A stretch of 6,732 nt of DNA from Gammaproteobacteria bacterium (GCA_024644505.1 JAHEHQ010000144.1:1-6732); one strand, 5' to 3'. Counted from the first letter of the stretch, positions 1 through 6,630 are shown. Translations and numbers: made by a program. The notes: generated from the letters alone by a model not told the origin.

Positions 1-1104
1 GTGCCGCTGCTCGATGAAGCCGAGGTGGGGACACAAGTGGTGATAGGACCCAAAGCCAGGAAACCTCTGGTACTGGAACGGCCCTTGTTCGTCTCGGACA
101 TGAGTTTCGGGGCCCTCTCCGAAGAGGCCAAGATTTCCCTGGCCATGGGTGCCGAACTGGCTGGCACCGGCATCTGTTCGGGGGAGGGCGGCATGCTGCC
201 CGAAGAACAGGCAGCCAACTCCCGTTACCTGTACGAACTGGCATCCGCCCGCTTCGGCTATGCCATGGAGAAGGTGCAGCAATGTCAGGCCTTCCACTTT
301 AAGTGCGGCCAGGGTGCCAAGACCGGCACCGGGGGACATCTGCCCGGCAACAAGGTAAAAGGCAAGATTGCCGAGGTCAGAGGGCTTGCGGAAGGGGAGT
401 CAGCAATTTCGCCGCCGCGCTTCCCGGATTGGGACAAGGTCGATGACTACCGCCGTTTTGCCGAACAGGTGCGCGAGGCCACTGGGGGCATCCCCATTGG
501 CGTCAAGCTCTCGGCTCAACACATAGAACGGGATATCGAGGCGGCACTGCAGATCGGCGTTGACTACATCATTCTCGACGGCCGCGGCGGCGGGACCGGA
601 GCGGCGCCGCTCATTTTTCGCGACAACATCTCGGTCCCCACCATCCCGGCCCTGGCGCGTGCCCGCCGCTATCTGGATAAGCAGGGATGCGACGGTGTGT
701 CGCTGGTGATAACCGGCGGTCTGCGCCTGCCCGCTGATTTCATCAAGGCCCTTGCCCTGGGTGCGGATGCCGTGGCGGTATCCAACTCGGCCCTGCAGGC
801 CATCGGCTGCCTGGGCATGCGGGCCTGTCATACCAATAACTGCCCGGTGGGCATTGCCACCCAGCAGCCCCATTTGCGCCGGCGCCTGAAGATCGAAAAG
901 GGTGCCGAACAGCTCAACAGGTTCTTCCGGGCTTCCACCGAACTGATGCAGGTGATGGCGCGTGCCTGCGGCCATGACCATCTCGACAAGTTCTGTATTG
1001 ACGATCTCACCACCTTTGACCGGGAGATGGCGCAGCTGACCGGCATCGCCTATGCCGGCGTGACCGGTAACAGGCCATATTCAGTCCTGAATTTACCTCA
1101 ATAG
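1..1104 (+). CDS. FMN-binding glutamate synthase-like protein, probably 5'-truncated by the window edge
   Basis: This is the central synthase (FMN) domain of the glutamate synthase family (Glu_synthase, GltB-like), standing alone without the glutaminase or C-terminal β-helix domain of full GltB. Visible landmarks are MSFGALS near residue 34, LPGNKV at 115-119, an ISPP motif at 136-139, DGRGGGTGAAP at 193-203 (flavin/substrate loop), and TGG at 238-240 followed by LGADAVAVSNS (phosphate-binding barrel end). Cys270, Cys276 and Cys281 form the C-x5-C-x4-C pattern that binds the [3Fe-4S] cluster in GltB. Family members usually have 100 or more residues before the MSFGALS region. Here there are only about 33 and the frame is open to base 1, so the GTG at base 1 is probably an internal valine codon and the true start lies upstream. 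Glutamate synthesis is not assured: stand-alone members lack their own ammonia-producing domain and may use another partner or substrate. The stop is TAG at 1102-1104. Confidence 0.88.
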   Translation: MPLLDEAEVGTQVVIGPKARKPLVLERPLFVSDMSFGALSEEAKISLAMGAELAGTGICSGEGGMLPEEQAANSRYLYELASARFGYAMEKVQQCQAFHFKCGQGAKTGTGGHLPGNKVKGKIAEVRGLAEGESAISPPRFPDWDKVDDYRRFAEQVREATGGIPIGVKLSAQHIERDIEAALQIGVDYIILDGRGGGTGAAPLIFRDNISVPTIPALARARRYLDKQGCDGVSLVITGGLRLPADFIKALALGADAVAVSNSALQAIGCLGMRACHTNNCPVGIATQQPHLRRRLKIEKGAEQLNRFFRASTELMQVMARACGHDHLDKFCIDDLTTFDREMAQLTGIAYAGVTGNRPYSVLNLPQ

Positions 1105-1168
1105 GGACAAACTTCGCTTAATACCGGTCGTATAACAACAATGATAGAGATAGAATGAAATAATACCC

Positions 1169-1999
1169 ATGACCTCACTATTGCCGCAGCTTCGGCTTGC
1201 GGAGTGGCAAGCCACCCGCGACAGCCTTCACCAGATCATGAAGATACTCGGGAGAATGCGCGGCGCTCACATGCCCAAGGCGAAGCATTGGTGGCACATT
1301 ACGCTCACGGTATCCGCCCGGGGGCTGACCACCACACCCTTTCCCATATCCGGGCAGCAGCTGGAACTGACCCTGGATCTGGCAACTCACCGTCTCGTCA
1401 TGGAAAGCGCGGAGGGTTGGAGCGCCTCACTGCCCCTGGTGGGTCAAAGCACGGGTGGCATGAGCCGGCGGATCGCCGAGGTTCTGGCATCCCGGGGAAT
1501 AGAACTGTCGAACGGCGTGCTTCGGATGTTCGACGGGGAGGAGACGCTGGAATACGATGCGGCAGCTGTCTCCCGCTACCACAGGGCCATCAGCTGGATT
1601 GATATGGTGCTCAAGACATTCAAAGGTGGGCTCCGAGAGGAAACCAGCCCGGTTCAGCTTTTTCCCCACCATATGGATCTGGCCATGAACTGGTTTTCCG
1701 GCAGGCTGGTGCCGGGTGTGGATCCCGCCGATGAGGAAAACGCCGGCGAGCAGATGAACTTCGGTTTTGTCACCGGTGACGGTACCGTTTCCGACGCCTA
1801 TTTCTACACCACCGCCTATCCTGCGCCCGACAACTGGACAAACCTGGAACTGACCGGTGAGGCATACTGGCATACAGAGGGCTGGACCGGTGCGTTGCTG
1901 CCTTATTCGGCACTGGTGATTTCCGACCATCCGCAGCAACTGCTGTTGGAGTATCTGCAGGCACTGCAGGCCCATGGGCAGCGGTTGATGGCACCATGA
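1169..1999 (+). CDS. DUF5996 family protein of unknown function
   Basis: The 276-residue product resembles the DUF5996 family as I remember it. It has LAEWQATRDSLH at the N-terminus, an aromatic WWHITL block at 41-46, RGLTTTPFP at 51-59, SPVQLFPHHMDLA at 160-172 followed by the FSGR segment, a YFYTTAYPAP block at 211-220, and LLPYSALV at 243-250. Length fits the family. No signal peptide or membrane segment is visible, so it is probably cytoplasmic. The family has no established biochemical role and I see no recognisable catalytic motif. Its stop overlaps the egtB start (ATGA), which implies co-expression with ergothioneine synthesis and a possible accessory role; that link is inference. The start ATG has only a weak purine-rich stretch upstream (GATAGAGATAGA at 1143-1154). 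Nearer upstream ATGs (1141 and 1155) run into stops within a few codons, and the family-like sequence begins immediately after 1169. Confidence 0.82.
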   Translation: MTSLLPQLRLAEWQATRDSLHQIMKILGRMRGAHMPKAKHWWHITLTVSARGLTTTPFPISGQQLELTLDLATHRLVMESAEGWSASLPLVGQSTGGMSRRIAEVLASRGIELSNGVLRMFDGEETLEYDAAAVSRYHRAISWIDMVLKTFKGGLREETSPVQLFPHHMDLAMNWFSGRLVPGVDPADEENAGEQMNFGFVTGDGTVSDAYFYTTAYPAPDNWTNLELTGEAYWHTEGWTGALLPYSALVISDHPQQLLLEYLQALQAHGQRLMAP

Positions 2000-3261
2000 A
2001 GCAGAGCCGTTGTGCCAACAAGCCCAACCGCTCCGCACTTGCCTCGGAGTACGAACGCGTACGCCGCTATACGGAACGACTCTGTGAACCGCTGGCAACG
2101 GATGACTATCAGATCCAGTCCATCGTGCAGACCAGCCCGCCCAAGTGGCACATCGCCCATGTCAGCTGGTTTTTCGAAACCTTCGTGCTGGCGCATTTCA
2201 GGCCGGGCTATAAACCGCTGGACACGCGCTACGACCACATATTCAACAGCTATTACTACACGCATGGAGAGATGTACCCCAGGCCCAGGCGGGGACTGTT
2301 GTCGCGGCCAACGGTTGCAGCCATCTACGACTATCGTGCACACATTGACGAGCAAATGGGTAATCTGATCGAGGAGCTGGACGAGTCCCAATGGGATGAT
2401 CTGGCCTTTCGCGTTGAGCTGGGCCTGAACCACGAACAGCAGCACCAGGAACTGTTGCTCATGGATGTGAAGCACAATTTTTTCATTAACCCTCTCAAGC
2501 CCGCCTATCGGGACGATCTGACCGTCCCACAGGGTGAGACCCGCAGTGTGCGTTGGGTGAATCTTCCTGGCGGCATCCGGCAGATCGGACACCGGGGGAG
2601 GGGGTTCGCCTTCGACAACGAATTACCCCGCCACCAGGTATTGATGCGCGATCACAAACTGGCGGACCGCTTCGTCACCAACGGCGAGTATCTCGGGTTC
2701 ATCGAGGCGGGGGGCTACCGGGATCCCGCCCTGTGGCTTTCGGATGGCTGGGCGCTGCTGCAGCGTGAGGGCTCGGACCGGCCGCTCTATTGGGAGCGGA
2801 CCGATGACGGCTGGATGCAGTTCACCCTGGGCGGGCTGCGGGAACTCGACGCCGATGAGCCGGTGTGTCACATCAACTTCTATGAAGCGGACGCTTTTGC
2901 CCGATGGGCCGGCAAACGTCTGCCTTTGGAGAGCGAACTCGAGGCCATGCTGGAGAATCAACCCGTAACAGGTAATTTCGCCGACCGGGATCTGCTGCAC
3001 CCGGCCCCGGCGGGCGATGCCGGACAGTGGTACGGCGATCTCTGGGCCTGGACCGCTTCCCCCTACTCGGCTTATCCTGGTTTCAAGCCCCTGGCCGGGT
3101 CCATGGGCGAGTACAACGGCAAATTCATGTCCAACCAGATGGTGCTCAGGGGAGGGAGCTGCGTCACCTCGGCAGCGCATGTCCGGTCGAGCTACCGAAA
3201 CTTTTTTTACCCGGACGAACGCTGGGCCTTCACGGGACTGCGGCTTGCGGAGGATGCCTGA
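1996..3261 (+). CDS. egtB: Ergothioneine biosynthesis protein EgtB (hercynine sulfoxide synthase)
   Basis: EgtB is a non-heme Fe(II) enzyme that couples hercynine to a thiol donor (γ-glutamylcysteine or cysteine, depending on subtype) with O2, giving the sulfoxide precursor of ergothioneine. The 421 residues show the usual two parts. An N-terminal DinB-like helical domain carries WHIAH at 51-55 and HEQQHQE at 146-152; His55, His146 and His150 match the family's three iron ligands. A C-terminal formylglycine-generating-enzyme (FGE-sulfatase) domain carries GKRLPLESELE, WAWTASPYSAYPGF from 350, GEYNGKFMSNQMV, RGGSC at 385-389 and FTGLRLAED at the end. The start overlaps the DUF5996 stop as ATGA and no strong Shine-Dalgarno is visible, so expression probably depends on coupling. 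The stop overlaps the egtD start by one base. The thiol donor cannot be read from sequence alone. No γ-glutamylcysteine synthetase or amidohydrolase lies nearby, which mildly favours direct cysteine use. The selenoneine enzyme SenA is homologous but no senB or senC partner is present. Confidence 0.93.
   Translation: MKQSRCANKPNRSALASEYERVRRYTERLCEPLATDDYQIQSIVQTSPPKWHIAHVSWFFETFVLAHFRPGYKPLDTRYDHIFNSYYYTHGEMYPRPRRGLLSRPTVAAIYDYRAHIDEQMGNLIEELDESQWDDLAFRVELGLNHEQQHQELLLMDVKHNFFINPLKPAYRDDLTVPQGETRSVRWVNLPGGIRQIGHRGRGFAFDNELPRHQVLMRDHKLADRFVTNGEYLGFIEAGGYRDPALWLSDGWALLQREGSDRPLYWERTDDGWMQFTLGGLRELDADEPVCHINFYEADAFARWAGKRLPLESELEAMLENQPVTGNFADRDLLHPAPAGDAGQWYGDLWAWTASPYSAYPGFKPLAGSMGEYNGKFMSNQMVLRGGSCVTSAAHVRSSYRNFFYPDERWAFTGLRLAEDA
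3249..3253 (+). promoter_or_regulatory. Ribosome binding site of egtD
   Basis: GGAGG lies inside the end of egtB, seven bases before the ATG at 3261. It fixes the egtD start. The same frame stays open upstream to an ATG at 3027, but that stretch lies entirely inside egtB and shows no EgtD similarity. Together with the TGATG stop/start overlap it suggests reinitiation or coupled translation. Confidence 0.7.
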
Positions 3262-4214
3262 TGGACAACGTCACCTTTCACGACCACAAGCCGGAGGCAC
3301 TGAGCCTGTATGACGCCGTGGTGGACGGCCTGTCCCGGAAAGACAAATCCATTCCCCCCAAGTTCTTCTACGATGAACGTGGCTCGGAACTTTTCGAGAG
3401 CATCTGCCGCCAGCCCGAGTACTATCCGCCGAATGTGGAACGCCACATGCTCTCACAGCTGGCAGAGGAGATCGCATCGCTCACAGGCACCGGTCGCATC
3501 CTTGTGGAACCGGGTGTCGGCAGTGCAGGCAAGGTGCGCCTGCTCCTTGATGTGCTTCGACCGGCCGCCTTCGTCCCTATGGACATCTCCTTCGACTATC
3601 TCAAGAATGTCATGAAGGTGCTGGCCGGTGAGTATCCCTGGCTCCCCATACATGCCGCCTGTGTCGACTTCACCCATTCCCTGCCGATCCCTGCAGAGAC
3701 TCCCTCCGGGCCTCGTCTGCTGTTTTTTCCCGGTTCGAGCCTGGGCAATTTCCACCGGGAAGAAGCCGGGGATTTCCTCGGGATGGTTCACGATATGCTG
3801 GGCAGCGACGGCATGCTGCTTATCGGCGTCGATACCAAGAAGAGCGAGTCCCTGTTGCATGCCGCCTACAACGACGCGGCCGGCGTGACAGCAGAATTCA
3901 ATCTCAACCTGTTGCACCGCATGCGCCGGGAGCTGAATGCAGACCTGGACCCGAAGGTGTTCGAGCACAAGGCGTTCTACAACGGAGACGCCGGGCGTAT
4001 CGAGATGCACCTGGTCAGCACACGCCCCCAGAAACTGCGGGTCAACGGACACTGTTTCGATCTCGAGGCGGGAGAATCGATTCATACGGAGAACTCTTAC
4101 AAATACACCCCTGACGAGTTTCTCTCCCTGGCAAAGGGCAGCGGGTTTTCAGAGGTCAGGCATTGGGTGGACGAAAATGGACTGTTCGCCATCTATCTGC
4201 TCAGCACCATCTGA
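3261..4214 (+). CDS. egtD: L-histidine Nα-methyltransferase EgtD
   Basis: EgtD transfers three methyl groups from S-adenosylmethionine to the α-amino group of histidine, making hercynine, the substrate of EgtB. The 317-residue product matches the family length of about 320. Family landmarks are IPPKFFYDERGSELFE near 31-46 and PEYYP at 52-56 (Tyr54 or Tyr55 corresponds to the substrate-binding tyrosine). The SAM loop is E83-x-G85-x-G87-S88. Further on are FVPMDIS, FFPGSSLGNF with Asn163 (equivalent of the α-amino-binding Asn of mycobacterial EgtD), the long block LIGVDTKK through FNLNLLHRM, and HTENSYKY at 275-282, where Glu277 and Ser279 match the imidazole-binding pair. All the key substrate residues are therefore present. 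The SAM loop reads VEPGVGSAGK rather than the commoner VELGSGSS-K form, a mild divergence. The start at 3261 is chosen from the GGAGG seven bases upstream, the overlap with the egtB stop, and the family N-terminus. Confidence 0.93.
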   Translation: MDNVTFHDHKPEALSLYDAVVDGLSRKDKSIPPKFFYDERGSELFESICRQPEYYPPNVERHMLSQLAEEIASLTGTGRILVEPGVGSAGKVRLLLDVLRPAAFVPMDISFDYLKNVMKVLAGEYPWLPIHAACVDFTHSLPIPAETPSGPRLLFFPGSSLGNFHREEAGDFLGMVHDMLGSDGMLLIGVDTKKSESLLHAAYNDAAGVTAEFNLNLLHRMRRELNADLDPKVFEHKAFYNGDAGRIEMHLVSTRPQKLRVNGHCFDLEAGESIHTENSYKYTPDEFLSLAKGSGFSEVRHWVDENGLFAIYLLSTI

Positions 4215-4261
4215 TTCGGCTTCACTGCCGCCACCTTAATACCCCCTCTCCACATCTCACT

Positions 4262-4276
4262 TTCCTCCAGGAGGAA
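4262..4276 (+). repeat. Short perfect inverted repeat in the egtD downstream gap
   Basis: Seven-base arms TTCCTCC and GGAGGAA flank a single A. The loop is too small for a stable RNA hairpin without opening inner pairs, so it may be a DNA-level palindrome (protein site) or chance. The right arm contains a perfect Shine-Dalgarno core. Confidence 0.4.
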
Positions 4277-4288
4277 GAAGGGACACAA

Positions 4289-4357
4289 TGGGTATAGGAG
4301 CCAGAGAAAACAGGGGTCATAGCATCGTTAGGCTCTGAACCCCTTTTTCGATACCCA
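4289..4357. repeat. Nested inverted repeat upstream of the MBL-LOG gene
   Basis: Outer arms TGGGTAT (4289-4295) and ATACCCA (4351-4357) are exactly complementary and enclose the hairpin at 4306-4349. The right outer arm ends three bases before the Shine-Dalgarno of the downstream gene, so folding of this region in the mRNA could influence ribosome access. Whether the outer stem forms is not known, because unpaired bases (4296-4305 and 4350) separate it from the inner stem. Confidence 0.45.
4306..4349 (+). terminator. Hairpin with flanking A- and T-runs: likely intrinsic terminator or attenuator
   Basis: The left arm (4306-4323) reads GAAAA, a bulged C, AGGGGTCA, an unpaired T, then AGC. The right arm (4332-4349) reads GCT, an unpaired C, TGA, a bulged A, then CCCCTTTTTC, with an eight-base loop between them. 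The GC core is followed by five T, and the A-run before it pairs with the T-run, the form of a bidirectional terminator. It lies 92 bases after the egtD stop and would end the DUF5996-egtB-egtD transcript. Because it is only 24 bases before the next start codon, there is little room for a separate promoter after it, so it may instead act as an attenuator or leader structure for the downstream gene. Confidence 0.55.
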
Positions 4358-4360
4358 AGA

Positions 4361-4367
4361 AGGGGAG
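4361..4367 (+). promoter_or_regulatory. Ribosome binding site of the MBL-LOG fusion gene
   Basis: AGGGGAG ends five bases before the GTG at 4373. With the KLTFLGA-type N-terminus typical of MBL/β-CASP proteins directly after it, this supports the GTG start. Confidence 0.65.
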
Positions 4368-4372
4368 CAACT

Positions 4373-6613
4373 GTGAAACTGACTTTTCTGGGCGCCAATA
4401 AAAACGTCACCGGCTCGCGCTATTGTCTGGAGGTAGACGGCAGCCGCGTGATGATCGATTGCGGCCTGGTGCAGGAACGCGACTTCCTGTCGCGAAACTG
4501 GGAGCCCTGTCCCATACCCGCCGATACCATCGAAGCACTGCTACTGACCCACGCCCACATCGATCATATAGGCCTCATCCCCAGGCTGGTGGCGGACGGG
4601 TTCTCGGGGCCCATCTACGCGACGCGGCCCACGCTGGCCCTGGCGGACATCATGCTCAGGGATTCCGCGAAGATCCAGATGGAGGATGCGCGGTACAAGA
4701 AGCGCCGTCACCGCAAGGAAGGGCGACATGGGCGGTTTCCGGAAGTGCCCCTTTACACGGATCTGGATGTCAGCCGCACGCTGCCGCTGTTTCGGGGCGT
4801 GGACTACGGCGTTGCGACAGACATTACCCCGAACATCTCCGTGATCTGGCACGATGCCGGCCACATCCTCGGATCGGCTTCGCTGGAGATCCTGGCCCGC
4901 GAATCCGGCCTGGAGCGAACCTTCGTTTTTTCAGGCGATATGGGGCAACATGACAAACCTCTGATCCGTGATCCGACCTATTTCCGACATGCGGACTATA
5001 TCGTCATGGAGTCCACCTATGGCGATCGGGATCACGACCCACAAGGCAGCATCGAGAAACAACTGGAATCGGTCATCCTGAGAACGACTCGCGCCGGCGG
5101 CAACCTGGTCATTCCCGTATTTGCCGTGGAACGAGCCCAGGAGATGATGTTTTATATCAGCCGCCTGGTTCATCAGGATTGCATTCCGGATATTCCCGTA
5201 TTTCTCGACAGCCCCATGGCGTCCGATGTCACAAACATCTTCCGTCAATACGAGGACTGGCTGGATGTGGAGACCCGGCAGTTCATCGCTGCGGACCAGC
5301 CGCCCCTGAAATTTCCGGGGCTGCACATCACCCGAACCACGGAAGAATCCATAGCGATTAACGACGTTCAGTTCCCCTGCATCATCATGGCCACTGCAGG
5401 CATGTGCAACGCGGGCCGCATCAAGCACCATCTGAAAGCGAATATCCGAAGACCGGAATCGACCGTCCTGTTCGTCGGTTTCCAGGCAGAGGGGACGCTG
5501 GGGCGTCGTCTGATGTCCGGTGAACGCGAGGTTCGCATCCATGGCCGCCAGTATCGCGTGGAAGCCAGGGTGGAACAGATCCTCGGCCTGTCCGGACATG
5601 CCGATCGCCATGGGCTGATGAACTGGCTGGACCACTTCGAGCGGCCGCCCCGCAAGTTGTTTCTGACCCATGGAGAGGAAGAGGCAGCCGTATCACTGCA
5701 GCAAGCCGTGCAACAACGCTTTGGTTTTGACGTGACCATTCCCGAGTACGGGCAGGAACGGCATTTTGATGATGAGGGTCCGAGTCTTGTCGGCAGCAAC
5801 ACGACGATTGAAGCTTCGCATGGCACAAAGACCACGGAGAGACCCGGGGATGAGCCTTCTGCTGCGGGTTCGGTAAAGACTGCCGAAACCCGTCTCCAAA
5901 CACCCATCGGGCCGGAGTCGCGGGGTGTTGAAAACCCCGACTTCGAATTCCTCGACAGCTCGAAACGCCGACCGACGAGTTTCCTGTACGAAGACCCCTG
6001 GCGGGTTCTGCGCATCGAGAGCGATATGATCCAGGGCATCGAGCAGATGACCCGTGCCCTGAACGGCCGCCGCCGGGCGATCACGGTGTTCGGCAGCGCA
6101 CGCCTGCCTGAATCCGATCCCTTCTATGAAGCTGCGCGTGAAACCGCCCGCCTTCTGGGTGAAAGGGGATTCGCGATCATCACCGGCGGCGGCCCCGGCA
6201 TTATGGAGGCAGCCAACCGCGGTGCCCGGGAAGCCGGGGCCCTGTCTGTCGGCCTGAACATCGAACTGCCGAGCGAGCAATCACTGAACGCCTACTGCGA
6301 TGCGTCCTATCAATGTCACTATTTCTTCGTTCGCAAGATGCTGTTTGTGAAATATGCCCGGGGATTCGTCATCTTCCCCGGCGGATTCGGTACCCTTGAC
6401 GAGCTGTTCGAGTCACTCACCCTTATTCAGACCGGGAAACTGGCTCAGTTCCCCGTGGTACTGGTGGGAAGCGAATACTGGAGCCCAATTGCAGACTGGC
6501 TGCTGAATAGCGCTGGGAAAAAGGGATGCGTCGACGAGGGCGATCTGAAACGCTTCCGGATTATGGATGAGTCGGAAGAGATAGCGGATTGGCTGGATGG
6601 GATGATCGAGTGA
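4373..6613 (+). CDS. Fusion of MBL/β-CASP ribonuclease-like domain and LOG-family nucleotide hydrolase domain
   Basis: One uninterrupted 746-residue frame holds two families. Residues 1 to about 465 are a complete metallo-β-lactamase/β-CASP protein of the CPSF73/YSH1-like type. Asp29 is motif 1, H60-A-H62-I-D64-H65 motif 2, His164 motif 3 and Asp189 motif 4. Glu213 (ESTYGD) is motif A, His409 (SGHAD) motif B and His433 (THGE) motif C. All zinc-binding and catalytic positions are present, so RNA endo- or exonuclease activity is plausible. Residues about 469-533 are a polar, low-complexity linker. Residues about 535-746 are a LOG/TIGR00730-type Rossmann domain: DPWRVLRIESDMI, VFGSAR at 572-577, GGGPGIMEAANRGA from 605, and PGGFGTLDE at 669-677, the signature of enzymes that hydrolyse nucleoside 5'-monophosphates to base and ribose 5-phosphate. 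Many such proteins are annotated lysine decarboxylase, which is incorrect for this family. No signal peptide or membrane segment is seen. The GTG start is backed by AGGGGAG. No convincing ribosome site marks a separate start for the LOG half. Confidence 0.9.
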   Translation: MKLTFLGANKNVTGSRYCLEVDGSRVMIDCGLVQERDFLSRNWEPCPIPADTIEALLLTHAHIDHIGLIPRLVADGFSGPIYATRPTLALADIMLRDSAKIQMEDARYKKRRHRKEGRHGRFPEVPLYTDLDVSRTLPLFRGVDYGVATDITPNISVIWHDAGHILGSASLEILARESGLERTFVFSGDMGQHDKPLIRDPTYFRHADYIVMESTYGDRDHDPQGSIEKQLESVILRTTRAGGNLVIPVFAVERAQEMMFYISRLVHQDCIPDIPVFLDSPMASDVTNIFRQYEDWLDVETRQFIAADQPPLKFPGLHITRTTEESIAINDVQFPCIIMATAGMCNAGRIKHHLKANIRRPESTVLFVGFQAEGTLGRRLMSGEREVRIHGRQYRVEARVEQILGLSGHADRHGLMNWLDHFERPPRKLFLTHGEEEAAVSLQQAVQQRFGFDVTIPEYGQERHFDDEGPSLVGSNTTIEASHGTKTTERPGDEPSAAGSVKTAETRLQTPIGPESRGVENPDFEFLDSSKRRPTSFLYEDPWRVLRIESDMIQGIEQMTRALNGRRRAITVFGSARLPESDPFYEAARETARLLGERGFAIITGGGPGIMEAANRGAREAGALSVGLNIELPSEQSLNAYCDASYQCHYFFVRKMLFVKYARGFVIFPGGFGTLDELFESLTLIQTGKLAQFPVVLVGSEYWSPIADWLLNSAGKKGCVDEGDLKRFRIMDESEEIADWLDGMIE

Positions 6614-6630
6614 GGGTGGTTAACAGGCCC

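Noticed and set aside
400..981. A 193-residue - strand frame opposite the glutamate synthase-like gene
   Set aside because: It is antisense to conserved FMN and cluster motifs and has no family features of its own.
1119..1135. ATAC/GTAT inverted repeat as a terminator after the glutamate synthase-like gene
   Set aside because: There are only four AT-rich pairs and no T-run after it.
1131..1136. TATAAC as a -10 promoter element for the DUF5996-egtB-egtD operon
   Set aside because: No acceptable -35 hexamer lies 16-18 bases upstream. A promoter is expected in the 64-base gap, but the sequence does not identify it convincingly.
1427..2592. Long open frames on the - strand opposite the DUF5996 and egtB genes (1427-2098 and 1903-2592)
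   Set aside because: They overlap well-supported + strand genes, show no recognisable family, and are expected from GC-rich codon use.
3027..3260. Upstream extension of the egtD frame to an ATG at 3027
   Set aside because: The stretch lies entirely inside egtB, has no EgtD-like sequence, and the ATG at 3261 has a GGAGG at good spacing plus a stop/start overlap.
4931..6280. Long - strand open frames opposite the MBL-LOG gene
   Set aside because: The + strand protein has complete motifs for two families throughout this span; the antisense products look like random Arg/Pro-rich translations.
5975..6613. The LOG domain as a separate gene with its own start
   Set aside because: The frame is continuous from the nuclease domain, and I see no Shine-Dalgarno before candidate internal starts such as the ATG at 6027.
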